Origin: Flectonema sp. DT1601 | Taxonomy: Eukaryota; Euglenozoa; Diplonemea; Diplonemida; Diplonemidae | Direction: 5' to 3' | DNA length: 64,000 nt | Assembly: GCA_964019425.1 (NCBI GenBank) | Contig: OZ025830.1 | Coordinates: 620,001-684,000, forward strand | In this document: positions 1 to 9,600 of the stretch, piece after piece | How the letters are laid out: each line of letters opens with the position of its first letter | Position numbering within the stretch: position 1 is the first letter of the stretch | The notes under the pieces: model-generated | What the model was told of the DNA's origin: nothing | Database searches by the model: none | The model's input: only the letters and a program-made list of their open reading frames with translations | Made by a program: the position numbers and the translations under genes

Positions 1-213
1 AGCTGCCAGAAGACAACCAGCCTGTAAGGAAAAAAAAGGAAATAAGAAAGCAAGTAAAGGAGGAAGAAAAAGAGGGGACAAAAGAAAGAAATTAAGTAGT
101 TGTTAGGATCCATCAGAGTCACTCTTTGTGATTGCGCAGTGTTCGGAGTCAAGTTGTGTGTAAAACTTATTAATCTCTATTCTTTCTACAGGGTGGGTTG
201 GTGTTTATTTGCC
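1..213 (+). other. Left-edge sequence, possible tail of an upstream gene
   Basis: The first 95-107 bases are lysine-rich in two frames and both end in stops (near 95 and 107), so the 3' end of an upstream gene or element may enter the window here; neither frame has a recognisable domain. Bases 165-191 form a pyrimidine-rich stretch ending CTACAG, which looks like a splice acceptor ahead of the ATG at 214. Confidence 0.2.
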
Positions 214-306
214 ATGGCCAGTTGGAAAGTTTCTGATGAGCAGAGTTTTTTTTTTGCATTTAACAAGTATTGTAAGAACGAAAAAGAATGTTGGCAGCAC
301 ACGTAA
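214..306 (+). pseudogene. Short ORF resembling the start of LINE ORF1, interrupted by a repeat
   Basis: An ATG at 214, 22 bases after an acceptor-like CTACAG, opens a 30-codon frame starting MASWKVSDEQ. The first residues resemble the start of the LINE ORF1 at 709 (MADWKVSDGI). Similarity stops after about ten residues, where a T-run and then dispersed repeat copy A begin. The simplest reading is the 5' end of a related non-LTR element, or of a host gene sharing this start, disrupted by the repeat. A chance match of a short leader peptide cannot be excluded. Confidence 0.35.
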
Positions 307-413
307 ACCTCCTTTAGCTTTATCAGTTTAAGTCGGTTCACGGTTTCGTGCACAAACAAAAAATCACAGTGTTATATCATTATTTTCTGTATAGTTGAAG
401 TTAAAGCCAATTC
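261..413 (-). repeat. Dispersed repeat family 1, copy A
   Basis: The reverse complement aligns over about 150 bases with 19501-19660 and 37854-38001. The best conserved stretch is the central part around AAAGGAGGTTTACGTGTGCTG. All three copies have an A-rich run beside the AATTGGCTTTA end. No coding potential is visible. It could be a SINE or other short non-autonomous element. Confidence 0.75.
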
Positions 414-593
414 TTTTTTTGCCCGAGGTGGGCTAGGCACGGGACCAGGCCTGGTAAACGATATGCCCTGCGTTTCCCACACGACCAAGGGTTGTGTTGG
501 GTCCGCGGATGAAGTGCAAAATACCTGAACCACCGCCAAGGATGTTTTTATGTACTGTTCGACCAACAATGGTTTTAACACTACTTAAAAAAA

Positions 594-664
594 GGGCACA
601 CCCGGGTTCGAACCAGGGACCATTCGGACTGCAGCCGAACGCTCTACCACTGAGCTATGTACCC
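594..664 (-). tRNA. tRNA-Cys (anticodon GCA)
   Basis: The reverse complement folds into a complete 71-nt cloverleaf. The acceptor stem is GGGTACA with TGTGCCC (one G-U pair). A D arm around GCTC/GAGC follows, then the anticodon stem TTCGG/CCGAA with loop CTGCAGT, giving GCA. The T arm has the canonical TTCGAAC loop, which also supplies the B box. No intron is present and CCA is not encoded. A run of seven T on the - strand directly after the gene (586-593 on +) fits a Pol III terminator. The LINE on the opposite strand begins 3 bp from the 5' end of this gene. Confidence 0.96.
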
Positions 665-667
665 TTC

Positions 668-692
668 AAAAGCTACTTTCTGTACTTTATTG
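668..692 (+). other. Spliced-leader remnant at the 5' end of the LINE
   Basis: These bases read AAAAGCTAC followed by TTTCTGTACTTTATTG. The second part is the 3' end of kinetoplastid and diplonemid spliced leaders. The first part matches the diplonemid version, with AG missing between the two (leader recalled from the literature, not looked up). The next bases are ACATAC, not the GT expected in an SL RNA gene, so this is a leader joined to a message, not an SL gene. A 16-nt 5' UTR then leads to ORF1 at 709. Confidence 0.8.
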
Positions 693-708
693 ACATACAC
701 AACACAAA

Positions 709-1782
709 ATGGCTGACTGGAAAGTATCTGATGGAATCGTTGTTATTGCTGAAACCACCGTGAGGGCTTTGACTGAAGCTGAGTATAAAGGCGTATCTGA
801 TTTCGACACACAAAATTGTGATGTAAGAGCATCGTTTCAAAGAATTTTGACATCTATAAATTACAGTGAAAAAATATTAGGGCTCTATCGTCCCGACATA
901 AGTACACAAAAAATCAACGATAAACTTCCTGAATTTAAAACCTTCTCGATTCTTCTCAAGATAGAAGAACCAAATCTAAGACTATTTTTAAGTGCCTCCG
1001 GAAGAGGAGGGCTGTTTTTCAGACTAAGGAAAGACCACCCCATGAACCAGATCTTAAGTGTGATCTGGCTGGGGAGAATGGACCTAAAAACGTCCATATT
1101 AGCGCAGGAAAGTGTAAAGAGCACTTATGGAATAGCCCTGTGTAGGGGAAATTATGGAGTACGGGTAGAGAACGCCTGTAGGGAACAGGTACGAAAAAGT
1201 ATTGGGGTGAAGTCCCTAGGATACTTCTCGGTAGAGGGTATTCCCAAGGGAGTCCCAGTGGACAAGATAATTGCGAACTTCGCAACAAAAGATATTGTGG
1301 TGAAGCCGATCAAAGTAATTGATGGCAAGTGGGTCCTCAAAATAGAGGATGACTTTCTGGGAGGTGAGAATAGAATGGTGTTGGAATGGCCAGACCATGG
1401 GGTGAAGCTTGCATGCTCCCGAACCGAAAGGCCGAAACCAAAGCTGATAACCCATACAGCTGAAGGTGCACCACAGGCAAAGCCTGAATCAGACAAACAA
1501 GAAAAAGTGCAACAAAGTGGTATGGAGAGTAAACTTGACAAATTATTGTCGATGAATGAGACGTATTTCAATAAAATAGAGAACATTGAAAAAAATGTCG
1601 AAATAAGCAACGTTCGTGTTGCGAAAATAGAAAATAATGTTGCAAATCAAAACAAAAACTTTGAGGCAATCCAAAAACGTTTCATGCAAATTGAAACAAA
1701 ACTAGAAATACTAATGCCAGGATTAGGGCAGACAGAGATCAGTGGATCTGATGTGGACATGTCAAACGGTGAATATGATTGA
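709..1782 (+). CDS. LINE ORF1 protein (nucleic-acid-binding, coiled-coil)
   Basis: 357 residues from an ATG 16 nt after the SL remnant. The middle (about residues 168-220) has an RRM-like pattern, GYFSVEGIPKG followed by IDGKWVLKIED. The C-terminal third (about 270-345) is rich in heptad-spaced I, L, M and charged residues, suggesting a coiled coil for ORF1 multimers. No CCHC knuckle is seen. It probably coats the element RNA, as other LINE ORF1 proteins do. It ends in TGA (1780-1782) followed by C, and ORF2 continues in the same frame directly after this stop. Confidence 0.8.
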   Translation: MADWKVSDGIVVIAETTVRALTEAEYKGVSDFDTQNCDVRASFQRILTSINYSEKILGLYRPDISTQKINDKLPEFKTFSILLKIEEPNLRLFLSASGRGGLFFRLRKDHPMNQILSVIWLGRMDLKTSILAQESVKSTYGIALCRGNYGVRVENACREQVRKSIGVKSLGYFSVEGIPKGVPVDKIIANFATKDIVVKPIKVIDGKWVLKIEDDFLGGENRMVLEWPDHGVKLACSRTERPKPKLITHTAEGAPQAKPESDKQEKVQQSGMESKLDKLLSMNETYFNKIENIEKNVEISNVRVAKIENNVANQNKNFEAIQKRFMQIETKLEILMPGLGQTEISGSDVDMSNGEYD

Positions 1783-1854
1783 CATGCAGACCATACTCAA
1801 AAAAACAACAACCCGTCCCCTCCAATAGACACCAACGTTGAGAAAAGCATAAAT

Positions 1855-4800
1855 GTGATTAATGACAACTTGCTGGTTCAACGTGGTAATGTCCATCCCA
1901 ACCCGGAACCAAATAATGAAAGAAACTATACAGACCTTAAAATAATATCAGTAAACACGAGGTCGATGACAACATCAATTGAACTTCTACGTCTCCTTGT
2001 TATTAACTATGAACCTGACGTGCTATTAATACAAGAGACATTTTTAACGAAAAATAAGAAAACACCCGTAATTGAAGATTATAACTCATATAGGAAAGAT
2101 AGGACACTTCCAACACAAGTAGGTAAACCTATAAGAGGAGGAGGTCTACTAACCTATGTTCATAATAAATATAAATTTAAAGAAATCGCGATCACACAAA
2201 GTGATTGTGACTCACTTGAAATATCAGCTGTTGAAATACAATGTGATGAACCTCTAATTGTCTATAACATATATCGTCCACCCCTGCAATATAAAGATAC
2301 TAGGTGCCCGAATCTTAGCCTGGATTGCATTGACTTGAAAAATAATATGAAAAATGATGTTGTCATAATGGGAGACTTTAATACACATAACCATATGTGG
2401 GAAGAGAATTCCATTGACGACATCAACGGAGAAATCGTATCTGAGTGGATTAGTGAAAACAATCTTGTGTGTTGGAATGAGCCATCAATTCCAACAAGGT
2501 TGGAATCAAGGACCTCTCCGGACATAACCCTAACGAATACAAATATGAGAATAAAATCCTGGTCTACCCTTGGAACAGTTAACTCTGATCACTCACCAAT
2601 GATGATTGTAATACAAAACTCGTGCAAAAATGTTGACTACCAAAAAGTGAAAAAATGTGGTTTCAACTGGGCCGAAGCTGATTGGACAAACTTCAGTGAT
2701 GACCTTGAATTAGTCTCTGAGAGAATCCAAGATATTAAGATCAATGAAAAGAAAGCAAAAATCTTTAAGAATGAAATATTAAAAGCAAAAAGTAAACACG
2801 TACCTAGAATTTATGTGCGTAGGCGAAAAGCGAAGAAGTGGTGGAACTCCGAACTAATGAAACAGCTTCGTCAATTTGAAGCTAAACAAAAAGAAATTAC
2901 AGATGACAGCGACCTGAATGATGAAAATATGGCACTACTAAAGAAATTGAATGAAGAAATATGTGAAAAAGTAAAAGAATGTAGGGAACAACAAATTGAA
3001 AAAAGAGTGAAAGAATGTGTTACGGATGATGGATCTCCGAACAAAGATGGCATTTTAAAGTACATGGATGATGCGAGAAAACTTGACGGGCGGTGTGAAA
3101 GGGTAGAAATACCATTTATACACGACCCAAATATGGAAAAAATAATCGACGATAAAGAAAAAGCTGATTTCTTTACTGATTTCTTCTCAACTATAGTAGG
3201 GAAAGATATAAATGAAAAGTACAGACATAACTTCAACATGAATATTAAAGATGACATAGTTCCGTTCACTTTTTCTGAGGTGATGACACAATTGGGAAAA
3301 CTACATAGTACTAAATCTTCACCTGACGGAATGAATGCGATCCTGTTGCAAAATCTAAAACCCAAAATGCAAAAAACATTAGTTGATATCCTAAATAACT
3401 CTTGGTTGAACATGGTAGTACCTAATGACTGGAAACAGACTTATTGGGTACCGATTGCAAAACCCGGAAAAGACCCCCACAATCCAGCATCTTACAGAAT
3501 GATAGCGCTCACCCCTGCGATCGCTAAACTTATCGAAAAATTAATAAAGAACAGACTTGTATATCACTTAGAAAAACATAACAATGGTGTTAAAAACCTG
3601 AGTCATAATCAAGCTGCTTATCGTAAAACGAGATCGTGTAGGGAACAGATTCTGTACCTAATCGATATACTCAAAGAGAATAGAATAAGAGGGAAAACTT
3701 CGGCGGTTGTCTTTATGGATATAAAGAAAGCTTTTGATTCTGTCAACCACCACAAGTTACAAGAAAGAATGAGAAAGATGTCGATACCTGAAAACTATAT
3801 TAGGTGGGTCGAAAGCTTTCTGCACAAAAGGACAGCTGCGACTATAATTAACAGCAGAGTAAGCAAGTACATTAAGCTCACAAATGGAGTCCCGCAGGGA
3901 ACAGTCCTTGCGAGTATATTATTTGTACTCTACATTGATGAAATAACCGAAATTATAGAGAACAAAGCAAACATGTCACTCTATGCAGATGATATTGCAT
4001 TTGTAGTATCTGACGAAAATTGTGCTGGTAGGCTGTCAAACAGAGTTCAAACTGTATTTACGAAAGCGGAAGAACACTTAAACAACATTAATCTTGAGTT
4101 GGCGAGAGATAAAACAAAAATAATGATTGTTGACTCGAGTACCTCACGGAAAAAGAAATGCCAATATAAAATTGAATTTAAAGATAAGACGTGCCTAACA
4201 GAAACTGATTCTGAGAGGTTCTTAGGTGTCCAGATTGATAATGATCTATCGTTTTCTGATCATGTATCTCAAATATGTAAAAGTGTGAACAAGAAACTTC
4301 GCTTCCTAAAAATGCTGGCTGATAAAAGATGGGGTTGTACTAAAAACATAATCAGACTAGTCTACTTAATATACATCATACCTGTATTTACCTATGCTAT
4401 CGAGAGTTTGTACAGCACCATTGTACGAAGCAGAAAACTAATGCGAAAACTGAATACTCTTCATATGAAAGCAGCTCAAATCATAACTGGTGCTGACTAC
4501 GGAACAAAATTTGAGAAGGTCTTGGAAGAATCCTGCGTAGCGGATCTGAACAGCTACTATCTTGTTGAAACAGCAAGATGGGCTGCAAAGATCGAACGAC
4601 TGCGTGCCTCTCCTTGTACCAAAAGATTGATGGAAAAACGAAAAATAAAATATAAACATATGCAAACATTGTGTTTTGCAATCAAAACGTATAGTGATAT
4701 TGGTCTCACAGACCTACCAGTAGAACTTTATCCTCCAACTTACTTTCCTCCTTGGAAGGATTTTGATAAAATAGAAATTAACGAAAATATTGGTGCGAGA

Positions 4801-5718
4801 AAATGCGAAAACACGAATAGAAATCAAGATATCTGTAAAGAACTTATCAGAAAATTAGAAGAAAAATATGAAAACAACATACTTGCGACAATATATACTG
4901 ACGGCTCTGTAAGTGAAGGAGTTGGAGGTGCATCATTTGTAATAAATTTTGAAGAGAAATTCCTGGAAGGTAAATTCCCGGCAGGAAAAATATGCTCTTC
5001 TTTTAGATCGGAGTTATTTGCAATATACCATGCTCTCAATACTTTACTGAAAGTAATAAAGAAAAAACCAAATAGGGAGTTGGAAGACAAGGCAATTCTA
5101 GTTCTCTCAGACTCACAGAGTGCCTTATCTGAACTAAAAAGAGGTCATTGCTACCAACGGACTGAGCTAGGTCTTAAATGCTGGATTATCCTGGGAATAC
5201 TGTGTGAACAGGGTTTGAAAGTTAATATATCTCATATTTTCTCACATTGTGGAATCGAAGGGAATGAAAGGGCAGATGCTCTTGCTGCTGAAGCAGTACA
5301 TATGGAACAAGACAAAGTCAAAGTTGATTACAAAACTGTAACGACGAAAATGAAATTCTTACATACAAAAGTTAAAATAGGAAAGAAAGAATCATTTCCT
5401 CCGAAATTCAATAGGGAAATGGAAATATTGATCTCTCAAATAAGGATGGGAAAGGCATGCTTTACCACAAAGCAAACTGATAATAGATATAGAAATGGAT
5501 TGTGTCAATGCTGTGAAGTCGAAGACACAGTACAACACTTTGTATGTGAATGCCCTGCATTCTATAAGGAAAGAAAAACAAACTTCGAATCTCTTATACT
5601 ATCGGAACAAGAGTTAGAAGGACACGTGAATGAATTCGATGGTATGAAAATACTGTTGAAATATATATGTGAAGTGGGAAAAGGGCTTATCCAAAGGGTG
5701 AGGCTCATAAGAAAATAA
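1855..5718 (+). CDS. LINE ORF2 polyprotein: endonuclease, reverse transcriptase, RNase H
   Basis: About 1,287 residues. The endonuclease spans about 1935-2620, with the Asn of SVNTRS, the Glu of QETF, GDFNTH and the terminal NSDHSPM. The reverse transcriptase spans about 3250-4050, with MDIKKAFDSV, NGVPQGTVLASILF and the catalytic YADD near 3981. RNase H lies at about 4885-5290, with IYTDGS, RSELFAI, SDSQSAL and NERADALA. A C-terminal knuckle CQCC...H...C is at 5503-5557. The frame is open from the ORF1 stop at 1783. The only start-like codon before the endonuclease is GTG at 1855; the first ATG (1966) falls after the catalytic Asn. Stop readthrough or reinitiation from ORF1 is therefore likely. 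Confidence 0.9.
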   Translation: MINDNLLVQRGNVHPNPEPNNERNYTDLKIISVNTRSMTTSIELLRLLVINYEPDVLLIQETFLTKNKKTPVIEDYNSYRKDRTLPTQVGKPIRGGGLLTYVHNKYKFKEIAITQSDCDSLEISAVEIQCDEPLIVYNIYRPPLQYKDTRCPNLSLDCIDLKNNMKNDVVIMGDFNTHNHMWEENSIDDINGEIVSEWISENNLVCWNEPSIPTRLESRTSPDITLTNTNMRIKSWSTLGTVNSDHSPMMIVIQNSCKNVDYQKVKKCGFNWAEADWTNFSDDLELVSERIQDIKINEKKAKIFKNEILKAKSKHVPRIYVRRRKAKKWWNSELMKQLRQFEAKQKEITDDSDLNDENMALLKKLNEEICEKVKECREQQIEKRVKECVTDDGSPNKDGILKYMDDARKLDGRCERVEIPFIHDPNMEKIIDDKEKADFFTDFFSTIVGKDINEKYRHNFNMNIKDDIVPFTFSEVMTQLGKLHSTKSSPDGMNAILLQNLKPKMQKTLVDILNNSWLNMVVPNDWKQTYWVPIAKPGKDPHNPASYRMIALTPAIAKLIEKLIKNRLVYHLEKHNNGVKNLSHNQAAYRKTRSCREQILYLIDILKENRIRGKTSAVVFMDIKKAFDSVNHHKLQERMRKMSIPENYIRWVESFLHKRTAATIINSRVSKYIKLTNGVPQGTVLASILFVLYIDEITEIIENKANMSLYADDIAFVVSDENCAGRLSNRVQTVFTKAEEHLNNINLELARDKTKIMIVDSSTSRKKKCQYKIEFKDKTCLTETDSERFLGVQIDNDLSFSDHVSQICKSVNKKLRFLKMLADKRWGCTKNIIRLVYLIYIIPVFTYAIESLYSTIVRSRKLMRKLNTLHMKAAQIITGADYGTKFEKVLEESCVADLNSYYLVETARWAAKIERLRASPCTKRLMEKRKIKYKHMQTLCFAIKTYSDIGLTDLPVELYPPTYFPPWKDFDKIEINENIGARKCENTNRNQDICKELIRKLEEKYENNILATIYTDGSVSEGVGGASFVINFEEKFLEGKFPAGKICSSFRSELFAIYHALNTLLKVIKKKPNRELEDKAILVLSDSQSALSELKRGHCYQRTELGLKCWIILGILCEQGLKVNISHIFSHCGIEGNERADALAAEAVHMEQDKVKVDYKTVTTKMKFLHTKVKIGKKESFPPKFNREMEILISQIRMGKACFTTKQTDNRYRNGLCQCCEVEDTVQHFVCECPAFYKERKTNFESLILSEQELEGHVNEFDGMKILLKYICEVGKGLIQRVRLIRK

Positions 5719-5989
5719 AGAAACGATGCTTTTGCCCCACTCTTTTGTGAAGGTAGATGCCTTGTGGTGCCGAAGGAAAGCAGACAGGGGAACAGATGAT
5801 GAAGAGGATTCTGATGTATGAAGAAGGTGATTCTGATGTCATTTAAAAGATGAAGATTATGTAGTTACGAAAATGATGAGGATACTGCAGTAAGTTAAAT
5901 GAACAGAAGAGATCATCCTACTCCTTGAGAACAAGAAGGGTTCATTGAGAAGCCTGTCATTTTGCTGTTTAATTATGCTGATAATAACA

Positions 5990-6348
5990 ATTATGCTGAT
6001 AACATTTATTACGTAACTCTTGCTTAACATTAGACAAATCTAACTAAGTCTTTTGTTCATCTTGCTCTTCTTAACTTCCATTATGCGAAAAACTTCTTAA
6101 GCAAGAGGGAAAGCTGATTGCTGGAAGGAGGGCTGACAGTTTTAAGATGTGGAGAACACTTATTTAGATGAAGACGTAAAGTAAATTAGATGTACTCACA
6201 TGAGGATTATAAACATGTCAACAACTCAAAGAAAAAGGGTTAATCGTGTAACCCGTCAAACCATGCTGTTGTAACTATTATGCTGATTAATTTTATTTTT
6301 ACGTAACTCTTGCTGCACATTAGACTAAACTAGCTCAGTCTTCTGTTT
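5990..6348 (+). repeat. Imperfect direct repeat in the LINE 3' UTR
   Basis: Bases 5990-6057 and 6277-6348 share ATTATGCTGAT, then ACGTAACTCTTGCT, ACATTAGAC and AGTCTT.TGTT in the same order with scattered mismatches. A third ATTATGCTGATAA begins at 5972. The repeat lies inside the LINE and may be a structured 3' recognition region for its reverse transcriptase. Confidence 0.6.
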
Positions 6349-6518
6349 CTCTATTGTATTCCTTTCTATTTATGAACGAACCTTTTGGGGTCAACTTACC
6401 CCGCTCATAAACAGGATATCAAGTGAACAGAGAATTAACCTTCTCTGTATCACAACATATCCAGTATCAAAAAAAAAAAAAAAATATCAAAAGGAAATAA
6501 GTTTTATTATTTATTTAG

Positions 6519-6624
6519 TCACATCCCCCCTGTCTTCCCACTTTATTTTTCTTCATTCTGAGCATTCTTGCCCTTCTTCTTTATTGATAAAGTAAACAAG
6601 TAAAAACAAGCGCAACTGTCCTGA
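6519..6624. repeat. 106-bp direct repeat flanking the viral fossil, left copy
   Basis: Matches 10471-10576 at 104 of 106 positions. Read on the - strand, the right copy is the 3' end of the second LINE's 3' UTR, so this left copy is either a long target-site duplication or a separate fragment of that LINE's 3' end. Confidence 0.9.
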
Positions 6625-6652
6625 TATAATAAAAAAAATTTATTTTGTCACA

Positions 6653-6667
6653 TTCTGTACTTTATTG
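6653..6667 (+). other. Spliced-leader remnant ahead of the viral polymerase fossil
   Basis: The 15 bases TTCTGTACTTTATTG are identical to the last 15 of the leader remnant at 668-692 and to the 3' end of euglenozoan spliced leaders. They are followed by GC rather than GT, so this is not an SL RNA gene. A start codon follows 27 bases later. A single 15-base match in an AT-rich window is weaker evidence than the LINE case, but its position directly before the reading frame supports it. Confidence 0.6.
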
Positions 6668-9600
6668 GCTGGTTAACCATTGTAAAATAAACCAATGTCT
6701 AATGTTTCCAAGAAACCTACATACTTGGGTGACTGTGCTGAATCATTCCTAAGAGATGCAAGCATGAAATTGAACGTGGTTTATCTGGAAAAGTGTCGGT
6801 TATTGATAAAAGATTATCTTCAGATGGACCGCATCAAAAACAACAAAGTGAGCTTGCCATTGGATGATGAAGTATCAGAAGCTTTTCTCTATTGCTGGAA
6901 AAACCTTCAGAGCTTAAGTTAATGTCAGTTCAAGGAAATATTAAGAAAACCAGAGCGTCTATAAGATATTTGAAAAGGAGGGAGTGGGCCCATTGCTTTT
7001 ATGATATGATCACCTCTAATAAAGCTATTAGATTCGGCGTGGATGCTTCTGTTCTCTTTTTTGATCATTATAGGTCTATAATCATGAGTCATAATCATAT
7101 GAATGCAGATGTTAACATAAGAGATCTTTTCGCGTTGGAAGTGATTGACAGTAAACAATTAGAGATAATTGGTTCCATTGAGAACGACGTTGATGTTTGC
7201 TTTTACAGTGAAATTCTTTCGAAGACTGTAGAGCTACATAGGAGACTTATATTCTGCCCTGTTGGTTATGTTAACACTTATGACATTACACCCCATCAGA
7301 CAATAACTTTCTTTAAGACTGGAAGGAACCTAGCCATTAAACTTGATTCTTATTATCTCATTCTTGATGACAATTCACTTAACGTCTTCCTACAGACTAG
7401 CTCGGGTTTTTTCAATACCCTTTGCTACAGTAGAGCTCAGGTTCACTCCCAAGGAAAGTTAGAATTGAGCCAATCTCTGGTTGAAAAATTGGCAGAATTG
7501 ATGGCCTCTATGTCCAGGAGAGCCTGCTTCTTGATCGAAAATGGCGGCTCTATAGCATGTTTGAATAAATCAGTGCAAAGACTGATTCTTGTCTGCTTCT
7601 TGCGCTGTGAGGTGGATGACGAACTGAAACACCTTTGCTTAAAAAGAGCTAATCTCCTCCAACAAGATGCTGTTGAACTAGACATCTTCTCAGATAGTGT
7701 CTATGATGCCATCAAGAGCTCTTGTTTAGTTTCTCAATTATCTTTTATCCGAAGCCTTAATTTCCTACCTTCGATTGATTTCAATGCTTTTGAGATGATG
7801 GACAGATTGACAGAGCAGAACATTAATGAGCGAATCCCCAATTCCGACCTAGCAAAAGACTTCTTAATTTGCTGTGAAGGTTGGAATGGTCTGATGCTCC
7901 GAAGGTCTACTGTCGCAAGGACTCGCTTTAGCTTTGTCGAGACTGGTTATCTTAATGATTGGTTGGCAGAAACTGAAGGCAAAGAATGCATTATAGACGC
8001 TCTTGCTCCTACTGAAATCCTTCAGATGGCCCGTATTACTAAGCACTCTGACCCCACTCCTGAACAAACTACACAAGGCTGGTTCATGCATCCCGAAAAT
8101 GCCACATATTTAGAATCAGATGAAGGACGAGCTGTTAATGTGTCCACCGAAACCGTTGCTTCTTGGAGGAGAGGCCCTCAAATATTAACAAAGGCCTTAG
8201 TGGAAGAAAAGCTAGCTCTAAGTCATGAAATGGCTTTTACTCTAGCGGCTAAAGCTGAAAATAGCAAGGCCAACCCCAGGATAACAGCATCAGCTGACCA
8301 CGTATCAAGAGCTGCATGCTCGGCACAAGACACAAGAGTGAGATCCCTTATACCTCCTAATTATGGGTTCTCCCAGCACAACGAGAGCAAAGACCGCCTC
8401 AACCAAGAAAAGGGCTTGTTGAAAGCAACAAAAAACGAAAAGACAGGCATTTCATCCCATGATGTAAAGGCTTGGTCTGAATTAGAAAATCGCAGCTTTA
8501 AGATACAATGTTTGAAAACATTCGACGTGACTTCTGAGGACAAAGTTATACTGGGTTCTTCCAACCTCTGGAACAGAGCTTACGCCAACGTCACTAAGTC
8601 TTATTGCACCAGCAAAAGTGTCTTTTCTGGAGGCTGGATGCAGGGGATTAGTGGCGCTTTTGATTCCATACATCATCAACACATTCTGAAGTACGTTTTG
8701 AGAACTTGGAGACAGACCTCCGTTGATATGAGTAAAGATGAACAAACAGCCAGAAAGTCAGTAGGGAACCCTCACTTTTCTCTCACATGCATAGATGATG
8801 TTGTCTTAGAGGTGTTGTCTTCCATAAAGGATAAAGTTAGTGGAGAGTGGGAGAACTCATTTAATAAATTTGAAAAGCATTTGTATAATATTTACAGTGA
8901 ATTGGGATATCCTTTAGATCCACTTAAATCTATATTCAGTTGTACGAAGTCTGTATTTTTGTCCAATTTATATGTCAATGGGGTTAAAGTGCTGACGCCT
9001 ATGAAAGTTGCACCTAAATTAAAACTGACTTTTGAAGAAATAGCTCCTTCACTCTTAGACATAGCTAATGCTATTAGGTCAATGGGAACTGCTTATTGTG
9101 AGAATGGTGGCTCACCTCAAGTGTGTTATGCAGTGATGTTCATGCAAACATTTTCACACGTTGCCTTAAACAGCGGGATTGCTAACAGAGAGGCCACTAC
9201 TTCTAAAATGCTTCTACCCGACAGTGCAGGGGGCATAGGTTTCCCAACCTTCTACGAATTCTCCATGGGAGGAACGTATGACCGAATGTACCACCTGAGC
9301 AAGTTAGCAGACGCAGAAGAGCTTGAGATTGATGATTTGCCCAACCCTGTCAGAACTGAACTCACTAATGCTCTGAGAGTTTGTTTCAGAGGGGAACATG
9401 TTGAACTTGGTCAAGATGGTCTCACAAACAAACCAGTTGCATCCATAAGAGTGTTAAGACAGAAAGCCTGCCTCCAAGCAGCTCTAAAGACGAAACACAA
9501 CATTTTTTGGGACAATATTGTCGAAGTTGACAAAAGCTTCAGAACTGCAACTGAGTCAGCTCTGTCTAAAACGACTACTCCATCTTATGCAATTGCTCAG

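Larger units (their letters stand above)
668..6484 (+). mobile_element. LINE (non-LTR retrotransposon), I/ingi-like, apparently full length
   Basis: The element runs from the SL remnant through ORF1 (709-1782) and ORF2 (to 5718) to an A tract at 6469-6484. ORF2 carries AP-like endonuclease, reverse transcriptase, RNase H and a C-terminal zinc knuckle in that order, the layout of the I group including trypanosome ingi elements. Both ORFs are open throughout, so the copy looks young and possibly active. The 3' UTR of about 750 bp holds an imperfect internal repeat. The 5' junction is 3 bp upstream of a tRNA-Cys gene. I saw no clear target-site duplication. Confidence 0.88.

Noticed and set aside
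541-570. A second leader-like match (ATGTACTGTTCG) near the tRNA
   Set aside because: Only a few bases agree with the leader and the order is broken.
668-692. A spliced-leader RNA gene next to the tRNA
   Set aside because: The leader is followed by ACATAC, not by a GT donor, and lacks its first bases; it continues straight into a coding 5' UTR.
1780-1782. TGA as a sense codon, which would make LINE ORF1-ORF2 one gene under a variant code
   Set aside because: Host genes end normally at TGA (for example at 14117, 26083, 55495 and 60522) as well as TAA and TAG, so the code is standard.
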